Shown here: in pieces, positions 1 to 6,718 of the stretch
How the letters are laid out: each line of letters begins with the position of its first letter
Numbering within the stretch: the stretch's first letter is position 1
Assembly (NCBI RefSeq): GCF_023229025.1
Contig: NZ_JALOAA010000045.1
Location: forward strand, 1 to 12,968
Direction: 5' to 3'
Length of the DNA stretch: 12,968 bases
Source: Sulfurimonas sp.
GTDB taxonomy: Bacteria > Campylobacterota > Campylobacteria > Campylobacterales > Sulfurimonadaceae
Translations under genes and position numbers: made by a program
Notes under the pieces: model-generated
What the model was told of the DNA's origin: nothing
Databases searched by the model: none
The model's input: only the letters and a program-made list of their open reading frames with translations

Positions 1-687
1 ACTGACGGTGTTCAAGCGGTAGGTAAAATCCCTATCGATTTGCAGGATATACATGTTGACTTTCTCTCTCTAAGTGCACATAAATTCCATGGACCAAAAG
101 GGATAGGCGCACTATATATCAAAGATTCGCAACCACTCACTCCTCTTTTACATGGCGGTGAACATATGGGCGGAAGACGATCTGGTACTTTAAATGTTCC
201 ATATATTGTGGCAATGGGCAAAGCAATAGAGCTTGCAACTACAGATATAGAAGAAAAAATAGCTTCAATCAGAGCAAAAAGAGATCGCTTAGAAGATGCA
301 ATCTTGGAGTTAAGTGATACATTTGTAGTTGGTGAACGTGAAAATAGAACGCCAAATACGATACTTATATCTATTAGAGGTGTTGAGGGTGAAGGTATGC
401 TTTGGGATTTAAATAATAGTCAAATCGGAGCTTCTACAGGTTCGGCATGTGCTAGTGAAGATCTTCAGGCAAATACGGTAATGCTTGCAATCGGAGCAGA
501 CAACGAACTTGCTCACACAGGAATTCGACTAAGCCTTAGTCGCTTTACTACCGATGAGGAGATTGATTATACTATAGAGCACTTTAAAAAAGCGGTTTTT
601 AGACTTCGTGCAATCTCAAGTTCATTTGCAAAGGTAGGTCCAACTCCGGGCGGCGAAGCAAAAGAGTGCGAGCTGCATTTCCATTAA
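1..687 (+). CDS. nifS: Cysteine desulfurase NifS, 3' part (N-terminus outside window)
   Basis: PLP-dependent cysteine desulfurase that takes sulfur from L-cysteine as an enzyme persulfide and passes it to the NifU scaffold. The frame is open from base 1, and 228 residues are present; full-length NifS/IscS proteins are near 390, so roughly 160 N-terminal residues are missing. The PLP-binding lysine sits in SAHKFHGPKG (codon 82-84). The sulfur-accepting cysteine sits in STGSACAS (codon 448-450). RRSGTLNVP and the arginine of IRLSLSRFTT are also family hallmarks. nifU follows 185 bases downstream on the same strand, which supports a NIF-type housekeeping Fe-S system as known in Helicobacter and Campylobacter. 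Nothing here suggests nitrogen fixation. The family is certain; NifS rather than IscS is inferred from the NifU neighbour. Confidence 0.95.
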   Translation, partial: TDGVQAVGKIPIDLQDIHVDFLSLSAHKFHGPKGIGALYIKDSQPLTPLLHGGEHMGGRRSGTLNVPYIVAMGKAIELATTDIEEKIASIRAKRDRLEDAILELSDTFVVGERENRTPNTILISIRGVEGEGMLWDLNNSQIGASTGSACASEDLQANTVMLAIGADNELAHTGIRLSLSRFTTDEEIDYTIEHFKKAVFRLRAISSSFAKVGPTPGGEAKECELHFH

Positions 688-872
688 TAGCTAAGCAATT
701 AATGCAAAACACCTTGCTAAAAGAGAATAAATTTTTGGCACGCCGATGTCAAGCTTCAGTGCCACAGCGGTTTATCCTCTTTGGTCGAGGGCTAGCAAAG
801 CAAAATGGGCGAGTCTCTTTTGCAGACAAATTAGGGAAAAAGTTCCCATAGATTTAATAAAAGGAAAAAATT
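688..872 (+). other. Structured nifS-nifU spacer, possible repeat element or regulatory leader
   Basis: This 185-base spacer holds several inverted repeats. CATTAAT (682-688) pairs with ATTAATG (698-704). TGC-T-AAAAGAGA (716-726) can pair, with one bulge, with TCTCTTTTGCA (814-824). Inside that long-range arm are TGGCAC/GTGCCA (736-741/759-764, 17-base loop) and CCTC/GAGG (776-779/787-790). A fifth dyad, GGGAA-AAAG-TTCCC, lies at 834-847, about 25 bases before nifU. Together they could fold as an arm closing two inner hairpins. A 49-codon open frame from ATG 702 to 851 crosses it, but it lacks a recognisable protein motif or a good ribosome binding site. A dispersed intergenic repeat, an RNA leader of nifU, or a decayed insertion all remain possible. 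Confidence 0.4.
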
Positions 873-1847
873 ATGGCAAAAAATGATTTACTAGGCGCTT
901 CTTTATGGGATGCCTACTCAAATAAAGTAACAACTTTAATGAATAATCCAAATCATCAAGGCGAAATTACGCAAGAAGAGGTAGATGCAAATGGTAACAA
1001 GCTGATAGTAGCAGATTTTGGTGCTGAGAGCTGCGGCGATGCTGTTCGTCTCTACTGGGAAGTTGACCCAAAGACAGATGTTATAGTTAACTCCAAATTT
1101 AAAAGTTTTGGATGCGGAACTGCAATAGCAAGCTCTGATATTATGACTGAACTTTGTATCGGTAAAACTGTTCAAGAGGCTGTTAAGATAACAAATATAG
1201 ATGTTGAGTTTGCACTTCGTGACGACCCTGAAACTCCTGCAGTTCCACCTCAAAAGATGCACTGTTCTGTTATGGCTTACGATGTTATTAAAAAAGCAGC
1301 AGGACTCTATCTTGGTGTTGATAGTGAGAGTTTTGAAGAGGAGATTATTGTTTGTGAGTGTGCTCGTGTTAGCCTAAAGACGCTTCAAGAAGTTATTAGA
1401 CTAAATGACCTCACTACAATTGAGCAGATTACAGACTATACAAAAGCAGGCGGGTTCTGTAAAAGCTGTATTAGACCCGGAGGACATGAAGAGAGGGAGT
1501 ATTACTTGGTAGATATTTTAGAAGATACACGCCGTGAGATGGCAGAAGAGAAGATGAAGGCCGCTGCTGATGCAGGAGCAGCAGGAAGTTTTGAGACTAT
1601 GACATTAGTTCAGCAGATTAAAGCTATTGATGCTGAAATTGATGAGAGTGTTCGTCAATTTTTAATTATGGATGGTGGAGACATGGAAGTAATTGATGTA
1701 AAGCCAAGTGATGAGTATATAGATGTTTACATCAGATATCTTGGAGCATGTAACGGATGTGCTAGCTCTGCAACAGGAACTCTCTATGCAATCGAGTCAA
1801 CTCTAAAAGAGAAACTATCTAAAAAAATCAGAGTCTTACCAATTTAA
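873..1847 (+). CDS. nifU: Modular Fe-S cluster assembly scaffold NifU
   Basis: Scaffold on which NifS-derived sulfur and iron are built into clusters before transfer to apoproteins in the cytoplasm. The 324 residues match full-length modular NifU. The N-terminal IscU-like domain carries its three cysteines at C54 (ESCGD), C81 (FGCGT) and C131 (MHCSV). The central BFD-like [2Fe-2S] domain has C161 and C163 (VCECAR) and C196 and C199 (FCKSC). The C-terminal Nfu domain has CNGC at C293/C296, preceded by LIMDGGDMEV. All cluster ligands are therefore intact. AAGGA at 861-865 is well placed for ATG 873. It lies downstream of nifS but across a structured 185-base spacer, so it may be partly independent in expression. 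It ends 3 bases from the convergent murB stop codon. Confidence 0.96.
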   Translation: MAKNDLLGASLWDAYSNKVTTLMNNPNHQGEITQEEVDANGNKLIVADFGAESCGDAVRLYWEVDPKTDVIVNSKFKSFGCGTAIASSDIMTELCIGKTVQEAVKITNIDVEFALRDDPETPAVPPQKMHCSVMAYDVIKKAAGLYLGVDSESFEEEIIVCECARVSLKTLQEVIRLNDLTTIEQITDYTKAGGFCKSCIRPGGHEEREYYLVDILEDTRREMAEEKMKAAADAGAAGSFETMTLVQQIKAIDAEIDESVRQFLIMDGGDMEVIDVKPSDEYIDVYIRYLGACNGCASSATGTLYAIESTLKEKLSKKIRVLPI

Positions 1848-1868
1848 TTCCTACCTCTTGTAGGGATT
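1846..1868. terminator. Hairpin at the nifU/murB convergent junction
   Basis: AATTCCTAC (1846-1854) and GTAGGGATT (1860-1868) form a 9-pair stem with one G-U wobble and a CTCTT loop. It starts at the nifU stop codon and includes the last murB codons and the murB stop. A clear U-tract is missing on both strands, so it is only a plausible shared terminator or 3'-end stabilising hairpin between convergent transcripts. Confidence 0.4.
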
Positions 1869-2678
1869 AAAAAGAGGAGATGCCTCACCCATATATCTAC
1901 TATCTAAAACAGCTATCTCGCACTCTAGCCAAATATCAAACTTCTCATAAACTCTTTTTTGAGCCTCTTTTATAAGATATATCGCTTCATCAAATGTTGC
2001 GTTTTTTACATTTACCAAAAAGTTTGCGTGCTCTTTGCTAAACTCCGCGCCCCCAACTCTGTAACCTTTAAGCCCAACTGCCTCTATGAGTCTACCGGCA
2101 TAGTCGCCTTTTGGGTTTTTAAAACAGCTTCCTGCACTAGGAGTCGATGGCTGGTTTTGACGCAAAAGCTTAAATATTGAAAGTTTCTCATCGCTATAGC
2201 CATACTTTAGTGTAAATATTGCTTCTAAAATAGGAGTTTTTATATTAGTAAATCTGTAGCCATAATCAATATCTTTTTTTTCAATATCACCGCCACAGGT
2301 TTTTATAGAAATTAGGTTATTAAATATCTCATGCTCTTTTAATCCGGCATTCATATATACCAAACCGCCTAAAGTTCCCGGAAGATGTGAAAGAAATTCA
2401 AAGTTTGCAATATTGTGTTTTTTGCAAAATGAGGCAATCTTTCCAGATGGCGTAGCAGCGCCGATTTTAAGGGTGTTATTCTCGATCTTTATATAGTCAT
2501 ATCTCTTTGAGAGTTTTAATAGAGGTGGAGGTTCTGTTCCCATCAAGATATTGTTACATGAGCCAATCATGTAGTAATCTTTATAATTTTGGTCGCAATC
2601 TTCTAGCAAAAAAACATCTAACCTCTCGCCGATTTTAATCGAAGAAAAGCTAGAGAAATCAATACTCTTGCTCTTCAT
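1851..2678 (-). CDS. murB: UDP-N-acetylenolpyruvoylglucosamine reductase MurB (short form)
   Basis: FAD enzyme that reduces UDP-GlcNAc-enolpyruvate with NADPH to UDP-N-acetylmuramate, the second committed step of peptidoglycan synthesis. In the 275-residue product, LPGTLGGLVYMNAG (99-112) matches the FAD-domain signature, PSAGSCFKNP (180-189) holds the proton-donating serine (S184), GRLIEAVGLKGYRVGGAEFS (195-214) is the MurB C-terminal signature, and the catalytic glutamate is expected at LECEI (E254). The protein is shorter than E. coli MurB (about 340), and the usual GGGSN-type loop reads IGSCNNIL. I chose ATG 2678 because it overlaps the fliQ stop as ATGA, which suggests translational coupling. 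A GTG directly before it (2681) is the alternative start. It is third in the mqnD-fliQ-murB operon. Confidence 0.93.
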   Translation of the reverse strand: MKSKSIDFSSFSSIKIGERLDVFLLEDCDQNYKDYYMIGSCNNILMGTEPPPLLKLSKRYDYIKIENNTLKIGAATPSGKIASFCKKHNIANFEFLSHLPGTLGGLVYMNAGLKEHEIFNNLISIKTCGGDIEKKDIDYGYRFTNIKTPILEAIFTLKYGYSDEKLSIFKLLRQNQPSTPSAGSCFKNPKGDYAGRLIEAVGLKGYRVGGAEFSKEHANFLVNVKNATFDEAIYLIKEAQKRVYEKFDIWLECEIAVLDSRYMGEASPLFNPYKR

Positions 2679-2944
2679 CACTCTACAAAATCTGGAATCA
2701 TGTTAAAAATACCTAAAGAGAAGTCAGTCATTGCATTTAGCATCCAAGGCATTGTAAGGATTACAATGATAACAACACCGATAATTTTAGGAATAAAGCT
2801 AAGAGTCATCTCGTTTATCTGAGTGGTAGCTTGAAATATACTTACCGCTAAACCTATGAACATACCGGCTAAAAGACCGGGAAGAGCAAGCATTAAAGCT
2901 ATTTTAAAGGTGTCTATTCCAAGAGAGATGAGCTTTGCTTCCAC
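2678..2944 (-). CDS. fliQ: Flagellar type III export gate protein FliQ
   Basis: Small inner-membrane protein that packs with FliP and FliR in the export gate of the flagellar secretion apparatus. The 88 residues equal the family length. There are two hydrophobic helices, about residues 13-37 and 50-72. Between them lies the near-invariant FQATTQINEMTLSFIPKI segment of FliQ/SctS proteins. The start is GTG at 2944, overlapping the TAG stop of mqnD by one base; no better start fits the family length. Its own TGA overlaps the murB ATG. The only flagellar gene in the window, it lies between menaquinone and cell-wall genes, which fits the scattered flagellar genes of Campylobacterota. The product assignment is secure; exclusive flagellar use is inferred. 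Confidence 0.95.
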   Translation of the reverse strand: MEAKLISLGIDTFKIALMLALPGLLAGMFIGLAVSIFQATTQINEMTLSFIPKIIGVVIIVILTMPWMLNAMTDFSLGIFNMIPDFVE

Positions 2945-3807
2945 TATGAGTTTCTCATCTCTTTATACTCTGTGGGTATCGTAAACTCTTCAACCTTTAC
3001 CAAGGAGTCGTAAAAACCGTGTTTGTAGCCAATTTCAAAAAGTTTGTTAATTGCTCTATATTGTATATTGCTGAGTGTTATAGAGTCATCATTTGCATAA
3101 AGTTCAAGATATTTATCTAAGGTAGGCGCGTCTATACGAACCAAATCTCTCTCTAGCAACATCTGCGAGAGTTTCTCTTTGTGCTCTCTTGCTACTTGAA
3201 CTGCTTTTGTAAGAGTTTGTTCATACTCTATGGCTTTGTTTAGCGGAATGGAGCGACTAATAGCCATTCCTCCAAGAGGAAGAGGTAACTCTTTGCCGGC
3301 TAACTCCTGCCAAATATCCCACATCTCCCGCTCAACTTCAAGCTTCTCATCGTATGTTAAAATACTCTCATGAATGAGTACACCCGCATCAACTGTACCA
3401 TCAAGAACAGCCTGCTCAATCTCTAAAAAGTTCATATATGTGACTTTTGCATCAGGGTAAGCAATGCGAAAAAGCATAGCATTTGTTGTATGTTTACCGC
3501 TAAGAGCAACCTTGAAGTTACGCTTTAGTTTAACACCTTTTTTTTTGATAAGCTTAGGTCCATAGCCCTCTCCAAAACTAACGGCAGTGCGCAACATGGC
3601 ATAATCATCTCTTATATGTGGATAGAGGGCAAAGCTTATGGCAACAATCTCATATACGCCATTTAGTGCTTTTTCATTAAGAGTTTGAATATCCTCAGCA
3701 ATATTGTCAAACTTAACACTACTCATATCTACCCAGCCAAATTTAATGGCATAATACATAAACACATCATCAGCGTCAGGAGAGTGTGCAATAACCGTTT
3801 TTTTCAA
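2944..3807 (-). CDS. mqnD: 1,4-dihydroxy-6-naphthoate synthase MqnD (futalosine pathway)
   Basis: Converts cyclic dehypoxanthinyl futalosine to 1,4-dihydroxy-6-naphthoate, the ring precursor of menaquinone in the futalosine pathway. The 287 residues show the MqnD pattern: IAHSPDADDVFMYYAI at 6-21 (family form SPCPNDTF.FYAL), VLIHESILTY with the expected catalytic histidine, and a W-x(n)-LPLPLGG block. MqnA shares the two-lobed periplasmic-binding-protein fold, but these motifs favour MqnD. The start is TTG at 3807: an in-frame stop lies four codons upstream, and the next ATG would cut the N-terminal motif. A weak TAGG ribosome binding site precedes it. It is first in the mqnD-fliQ-murB operon and divergent from recA. 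Organisms with this pathway usually lack the classical men genes. Confidence 0.88.
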   Translation of the reverse strand: MKKTVIAHSPDADDVFMYYAIKFGWVDMSSVKFDNIAEDIQTLNEKALNGVYEIVAISFALYPHIRDDYAMLRTAVSFGEGYGPKLIKKKGVKLKRNFKVALSGKHTTNAMLFRIAYPDAKVTYMNFLEIEQAVLDGTVDAGVLIHESILTYDEKLEVEREMWDIWQELAGKELPLPLGGMAISRSIPLNKAIEYEQTLTKAVQVAREHKEKLSQMLLERDLVRIDAPTLDKYLELYANDDSITLSNIQYRAINKLFEIGYKHGFYDSLVKVEEFTIPTEYKEMRNS

Positions 3808-4017
3808 ATTATCAGCCTATCTACTTAAATATATAAACTAGATTTTAACCAAATAAGGATAAAATCCCACTAATTTTATATAAAATTTTGCTTCTAAACA
3901 CTCTAAAGAGCTTTTATTGAGGTGTAATATATAAAAGTATGACAATTTGCAATATTTTAAAATAAAAATTAAAAGTTGTCATACAATAAGTCTAAATTTA
4001 ATATAAGAGAGCCAAAG
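3808..4017. promoter_or_regulatory. mqnD/recA divergent intergenic region
   Basis: About 210 very AT-rich bases separate the mqnD TTG start from the recA ATG, so promoters for both directions must lie here unless recA is read from farther upstream. I see an all-AT 16-bp perfect palindrome AATTTTATATAAAATT (3872-3887), AT-rich -10-like runs around 3925-3935 and 3997-4003, and the separate 9-bp dyad at 3937-3984. I cannot assign one convincing -10 box in either direction. Confidence 0.5.
3937..3984. promoter_or_regulatory. Perfect 9-bp inverted repeat upstream of recA, possible operator
   Basis: GTATGACAA (3937-3945) and TTGTCATAC (3976-3984) are exact reverse complements separated by 30 AT-rich bases, and they end 33 bases before the recA ATG. 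The half-sites are the least AT-rich part of the region and their centres are 39 bp apart, nearly four helical turns. This could be a pair of protein-binding half-sites or the base of a long RNA hairpin in the recA leader. Function is inferred from position only. Confidence 0.4.
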
Positions 4018-5055
4018 ATGGACGCAAATAAACAAAAATCATTAGACTTAGCGATGAAACAGATTGATAAGGCATTCGGTAAGGGTGCGCTTATGAGACT
4101 CGGGGATAAAGAGATAGTGCCGATTGAGTCGATTAGTACAGGCTCTCTTGGGCTTGACCTTGCACTCGGTATTGGCGGTGTTCCACAGGGAAGAGTTGTC
4201 GAGATATATGGACCTGAGAGTTCAGGTAAGACGACGTTAGCACTACAGATAACAGCAGAGTGCCAGAAAAAAGGCGGAGTTTGTGCATTTGTAGATGCAG
4301 AGCATGCACTTGATGTTGCCTATGCCAAAAATCTTGGTGTCGATGTAGATAATCTTCTTGTCTCTCAGCCTGATTACGGTGAGCAGGCTTTGGATATTGT
4401 TGAGACTATAGCTCGTAGCGGCGCAGTTGACCTTATAGTTATCGACTCGGTTGCAGCTCTTACTCCAAAGTCTGAGATTGAGGGCGAGATGTCGGATCAA
4501 AATGTCGGTGTTCAAGCGCGTCTTATGTCAAAAGCACTTCGTAAACTGACGGGAATTTTGCACAAGATGAACTGTACGGTAATTTTTATCAATCAGATTC
4601 GTATGAAAATCGGCATGATGGGGTATGGCTCGCCGGAGACAACAACCGGAGGAAATGCGCTTAAGTTTTATGCTTCTGTAAGGATAGATGTAAGACGTAT
4701 TGCATCGTTAAAACAGGGTGAGAGCCAAATAGGAAACCGTGTAAAAGCAAAAGTCATAAAGAACAAAGTTGCACCTCCGTTTCGTCAGGCTGAGTTTGAT
4801 ATAATGTTTGGCGAAGGCATCTCAAAAGAGGGCGAGCTTGTTGATTACGGCGTTAAACTAGATATCATCGACAAAAGCGGCGCATGGTTCTCTTATGGAG
4901 AGACTAAACTAGGGCAGGGGCGTGAAAATGTTAAGGCTAAGTTTATAGAGGAGCCTGAACTAGCTCAAGAAATAGAAGAAAAGATAAAGACGGCCATGGG
5001 CATAGACTCTATCATGATTATGGATGCTCTAGATGTGGAAGAGTCAGATGTATAA
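4018..5055 (+). CDS. recA: Recombinase RecA
   Basis: ATP-dependent strand-exchange protein for homologous recombination and repair. The product has 345 residues, close to the E. coli length. The core begins NKQKSLDLAMKQIDKAFGKG. Walker A GPESSGKT is at 65-72, Walker B LIVIDS follows near 140, and the DNA-binding loop 2 region is MKIGMMGYGSPETTTGG. The C-terminus is acidic, as usual for RecA. I chose ATG 4018: AAGAGAG at 4005-4011 gives a 6-base spacing, and the protein then aligns with other RecAs. An in-frame TTG at 3976 would add 14 unrelated residues and falls inside the inverted repeat. eno follows after 63 bases. Campylobacterota are known to lack LexA, so classical SOS control is not expected. 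Confidence 0.98.
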   Translation: MDANKQKSLDLAMKQIDKAFGKGALMRLGDKEIVPIESISTGSLGLDLALGIGGVPQGRVVEIYGPESSGKTTLALQITAECQKKGGVCAFVDAEHALDVAYAKNLGVDVDNLLVSQPDYGEQALDIVETIARSGAVDLIVIDSVAALTPKSEIEGEMSDQNVGVQARLMSKALRKLTGILHKMNCTVIFINQIRMKIGMMGYGSPETTTGGNALKFYASVRIDVRRIASLKQGESQIGNRVKAKVIKNKVAPPFRQAEFDIMFGEGISKEGELVDYGVKLDIIDKSGAWFSYGETKLGQGRENVKAKFIEEPELAQEIEEKIKTAMGIDSIMIMDALDVEESDV

Positions 5056-5077
5056 ATTGCTGATAAATAAAATTTAG

Positions 5078-5083
5078 TATAAA
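5078..5083 (+). promoter_or_regulatory. Possible -10 box for eno
   Basis: TATAAA within TTAGTATAAAATT lies in the 63-base recA-eno gap, 36 bases before the eno ATG. AT-rich sequence follows, as expected for epsilonproteobacterial sigma-70 promoters, which often lack a -35 box. It suggests that eno can be transcribed separately from recA. The AT-richness of the region makes chance occurrence quite possible. Confidence 0.3.
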
Positions 5084-5118
5084 ATTAAAATTTTTAGGAT
5101 AAAAGAGGTGAATAGATA

Positions 5119-6384
5119 ATGTTTATAGACAATATTAGTGCAATAGAGGTAATGGATTCACGTGGGAACCCTACAGTAAAAGCTACGGTAGAGCTAAGTG
5201 ATGGAACAAAAGAGAGTGCTATAGTGCCTTCGGGTGCAAGTACCGGCAAGCGTGAAGCGCTGGAGCTTCGTGATGGCGGTAGCAGATACATGGGCAAAGG
5301 CGTATTAAACGCTGTTGAAAATGTAAATAATCAAATCGCAGATGCACTACTTGGTTTCTCACCGTTTAATCAGGCTGTAATAGATGCTACTATGAAAGAG
5401 CTTGATGGAACACAGAATTATGCAAACTTAGGCGCTAATGCTGTTCTTGGTGTATCAATGGCAGTTGCACGTGCCGCTGCAAAGAGCCTTGGCATTCCAC
5501 TTTATCGTTATCTCGGCGGTGCTAATGCTATGGTGATACCAACCCCTATGCTTAATATTATCAATGGTGGAAGTCATGCAGATAACTCAGTAGATTTTCA
5601 AGAGTACATGATAATGCCGGTAGGCTTTGATGATTTTGCAACCTCGCTTCAGGCAAGCGCTGAGGTTTACCACAACTTAAAAGCTATTTTAAAAGCTAAA
5701 AAACACAACACTGCACTTGGAGACGAAGGCGGCTTCGCACCTGATTTGAGCTCAAACGAAGAGCCTATTCAAATCATCATGGAGGCTATCAAAAAAGCCG
5801 GATACAGAGCTGGAGAGCAGATGGCAATAGCACTAGATGTTGCAGCAAGTGAACTTGTAGCAGAGGGCGGATATAGATTAGATAGCGAGAACAGAACAGT
5901 TACATCTGCAGAACTTGTTGATTACTATGTTGATCTATGCTCAAAATATCCTATCGTATCTATTGAAGATGGTTTAAGTGAAGATGATTGGGATGGCTGG
6001 AAGCTACTAACTGAGAAGCTAGGAGAGAGAGTTCAGCTAGTCGGTGATGATCTCTTTGTTACTAATGCAAGTATCTTAAATGAAGGAATCAAAAAAGGGG
6101 TTGCAAACTCTATTTTGATTAAACCAAATCAAATCGGCTCAGTTAGTGAGACAATGCTTACCGTTCGTCTTGCACAAAGAAGCGGTTACAAGTGTGTCAT
6201 GAGCCACCGTTCAGGTGAGAGTGAAGATGCTTTTATCGCAGATTTTGCCGTTGCGTTAAACTGCGGTGAGATAAAAACAGGCTCAACTGCGCGCGGGGAG
6301 AGAACTGCTAAATATAATCGTCTCTTAGAGATAGAAAATGAAGTAGTTTACGGTGAGTATTTGGGTTCTGAGCTTTTTAATTAA
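5119..6384 (+). CDS. eno: Enolase (phosphopyruvate hydratase)
   Basis: Interconverts 2-phosphoglycerate and phosphoenolpyruvate; in an autotrophic Campylobacterota cell it would mainly serve gluconeogenesis. The 421 residues show every key element: the flexible loop SGASTGKRE (38-46), GDEGGFAPD with the catalytic glutamate (E203), Mg ligands D240 (ALDVAAS), E283 (IEDGLSEDDW) and D310 (GDDLF), the catalytic lysine K335 in LIKPNQIGS, and SHRSGE followed by KTGS. AAAGAGG at 5102-5108 precedes ATG 5119 with a 10-base spacing. It sits between recA and an FtsB-like gene whose start is only 9 bases past the eno stop, so those two are very likely co-transcribed. No anomaly seen. Confidence 0.98.
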   Translation: MFIDNISAIEVMDSRGNPTVKATVELSDGTKESAIVPSGASTGKREALELRDGGSRYMGKGVLNAVENVNNQIADALLGFSPFNQAVIDATMKELDGTQNYANLGANAVLGVSMAVARAAAKSLGIPLYRYLGGANAMVIPTPMLNIINGGSHADNSVDFQEYMIMPVGFDDFATSLQASAEVYHNLKAILKAKKHNTALGDEGGFAPDLSSNEEPIQIIMEAIKKAGYRAGEQMAIALDVAASELVAEGGYRLDSENRTVTSAELVDYYVDLCSKYPIVSIEDGLSEDDWDGWKLLTEKLGERVQLVGDDLFVTNASILNEGIKKGVANSILIKPNQIGSVSETMLTVRLAQRSGYKCVMSHRSGESEDAFIADFAVALNCGEIKTGSTARGERTAKYNRLLEIENEVVYGEYLGSELFN

Positions 6385-6393
6385 GAGCACTAT

Positions 6394-6672
6394 ATGACAA
6401 ACGAAGAGCTTTATGAAGGAATTGACGATACTCAGAGTTTTACACAGAAGTATTTTGGTCTCTCTTTAGTAAAGTTTCTAATACTTCTTCTTTTAGTTTT
6501 GGCAACAGGAGTATATATCGGTGTTCTTCTTTATGGCACAAACTCTTTGGAAGTTTTTCTAGGGCTTCAAGATTATGAAGAGTATCTACAGAGTGAAGTT
6601 GATAGATTAAAAACGCAAAATGCAGAGCTTCAAAAAGAGTATTTTGAATTAAAAGAGATTTCTGCAAAATAG
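6394..6672 (+). CDS. FtsB/DivIC-like membrane coiled-coil protein
   Basis: A 92-residue bitopic membrane protein: a short acidic N-terminal tail (1-24), one transmembrane helix (about 27-47), then a helical, heptad-like segment (about 57-90) rich in Leu, Glu and Lys, for example SEVDRLKTQNAELQKEYFEL. This is the architecture of the FtsB/DivIC septum-formation initiators, which join FtsL and FtsQ in activating septal peptidoglycan synthesis; the coiled coil should be periplasmic. The start ATG 6394 lies 9 bases after the eno stop, with AAGAG of the eno end serving as ribosome binding site. As I recall, eno-linked FtsB-like genes occur in Campylobacter and other bacteria. FtsB-type proteins diverge strongly in sequence, so the assignment rests on architecture and position. 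Confidence 0.7.
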   Translation: MTNEELYEGIDDTQSFTQKYFGLSLVKFLILLLLVLATGVYIGVLLYGTNSLEVFLGLQDYEEYLQSEVDRLKTQNAELQKEYFELKEISAK

Positions 6673-6685
6673 CGCTTAATCTTGA

Positions 6686-6691
6686 TATAAT
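6686..6691 (+). promoter_or_regulatory. -10 box upstream of the AMIN-domain gene
   Basis: A consensus TATAAT lies in CTTGATATAATACAT, 27 bases upstream of the proposed TTG start. It is in the 46-base gap after the FtsB-like gene and would give a short leader carrying the AGGGG ribosome binding site. No clear -35 is seen, which is usual in this lineage. Confidence 0.5.
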
Positions 6692-6718
6692 ACATATAAA
6701 CAAAATTTAGGGGTAGTT

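Noticed and set aside
666..851. 61-codon open frame (GTG start, or 49 codons from ATG 702) after nifS
   Set aside because: No ribosome binding site, no recognisable domain or signal peptide, and the stretch is occupied by inverted repeats. Treated as a structured spacer; a repeat-family origin stays open.
936..1262. Minus-strand open frame opposite nifU
   Set aside because: Antisense to the cysteine-containing NifU scaffold domain; no protein features of its own.
3976..4017. TTG start adding 14 residues to RecA
   Set aside because: The extra residues do not resemble RecA, the TTG lies inside an inverted repeat, and ATG 4018 has a well-placed AAGAGAG.
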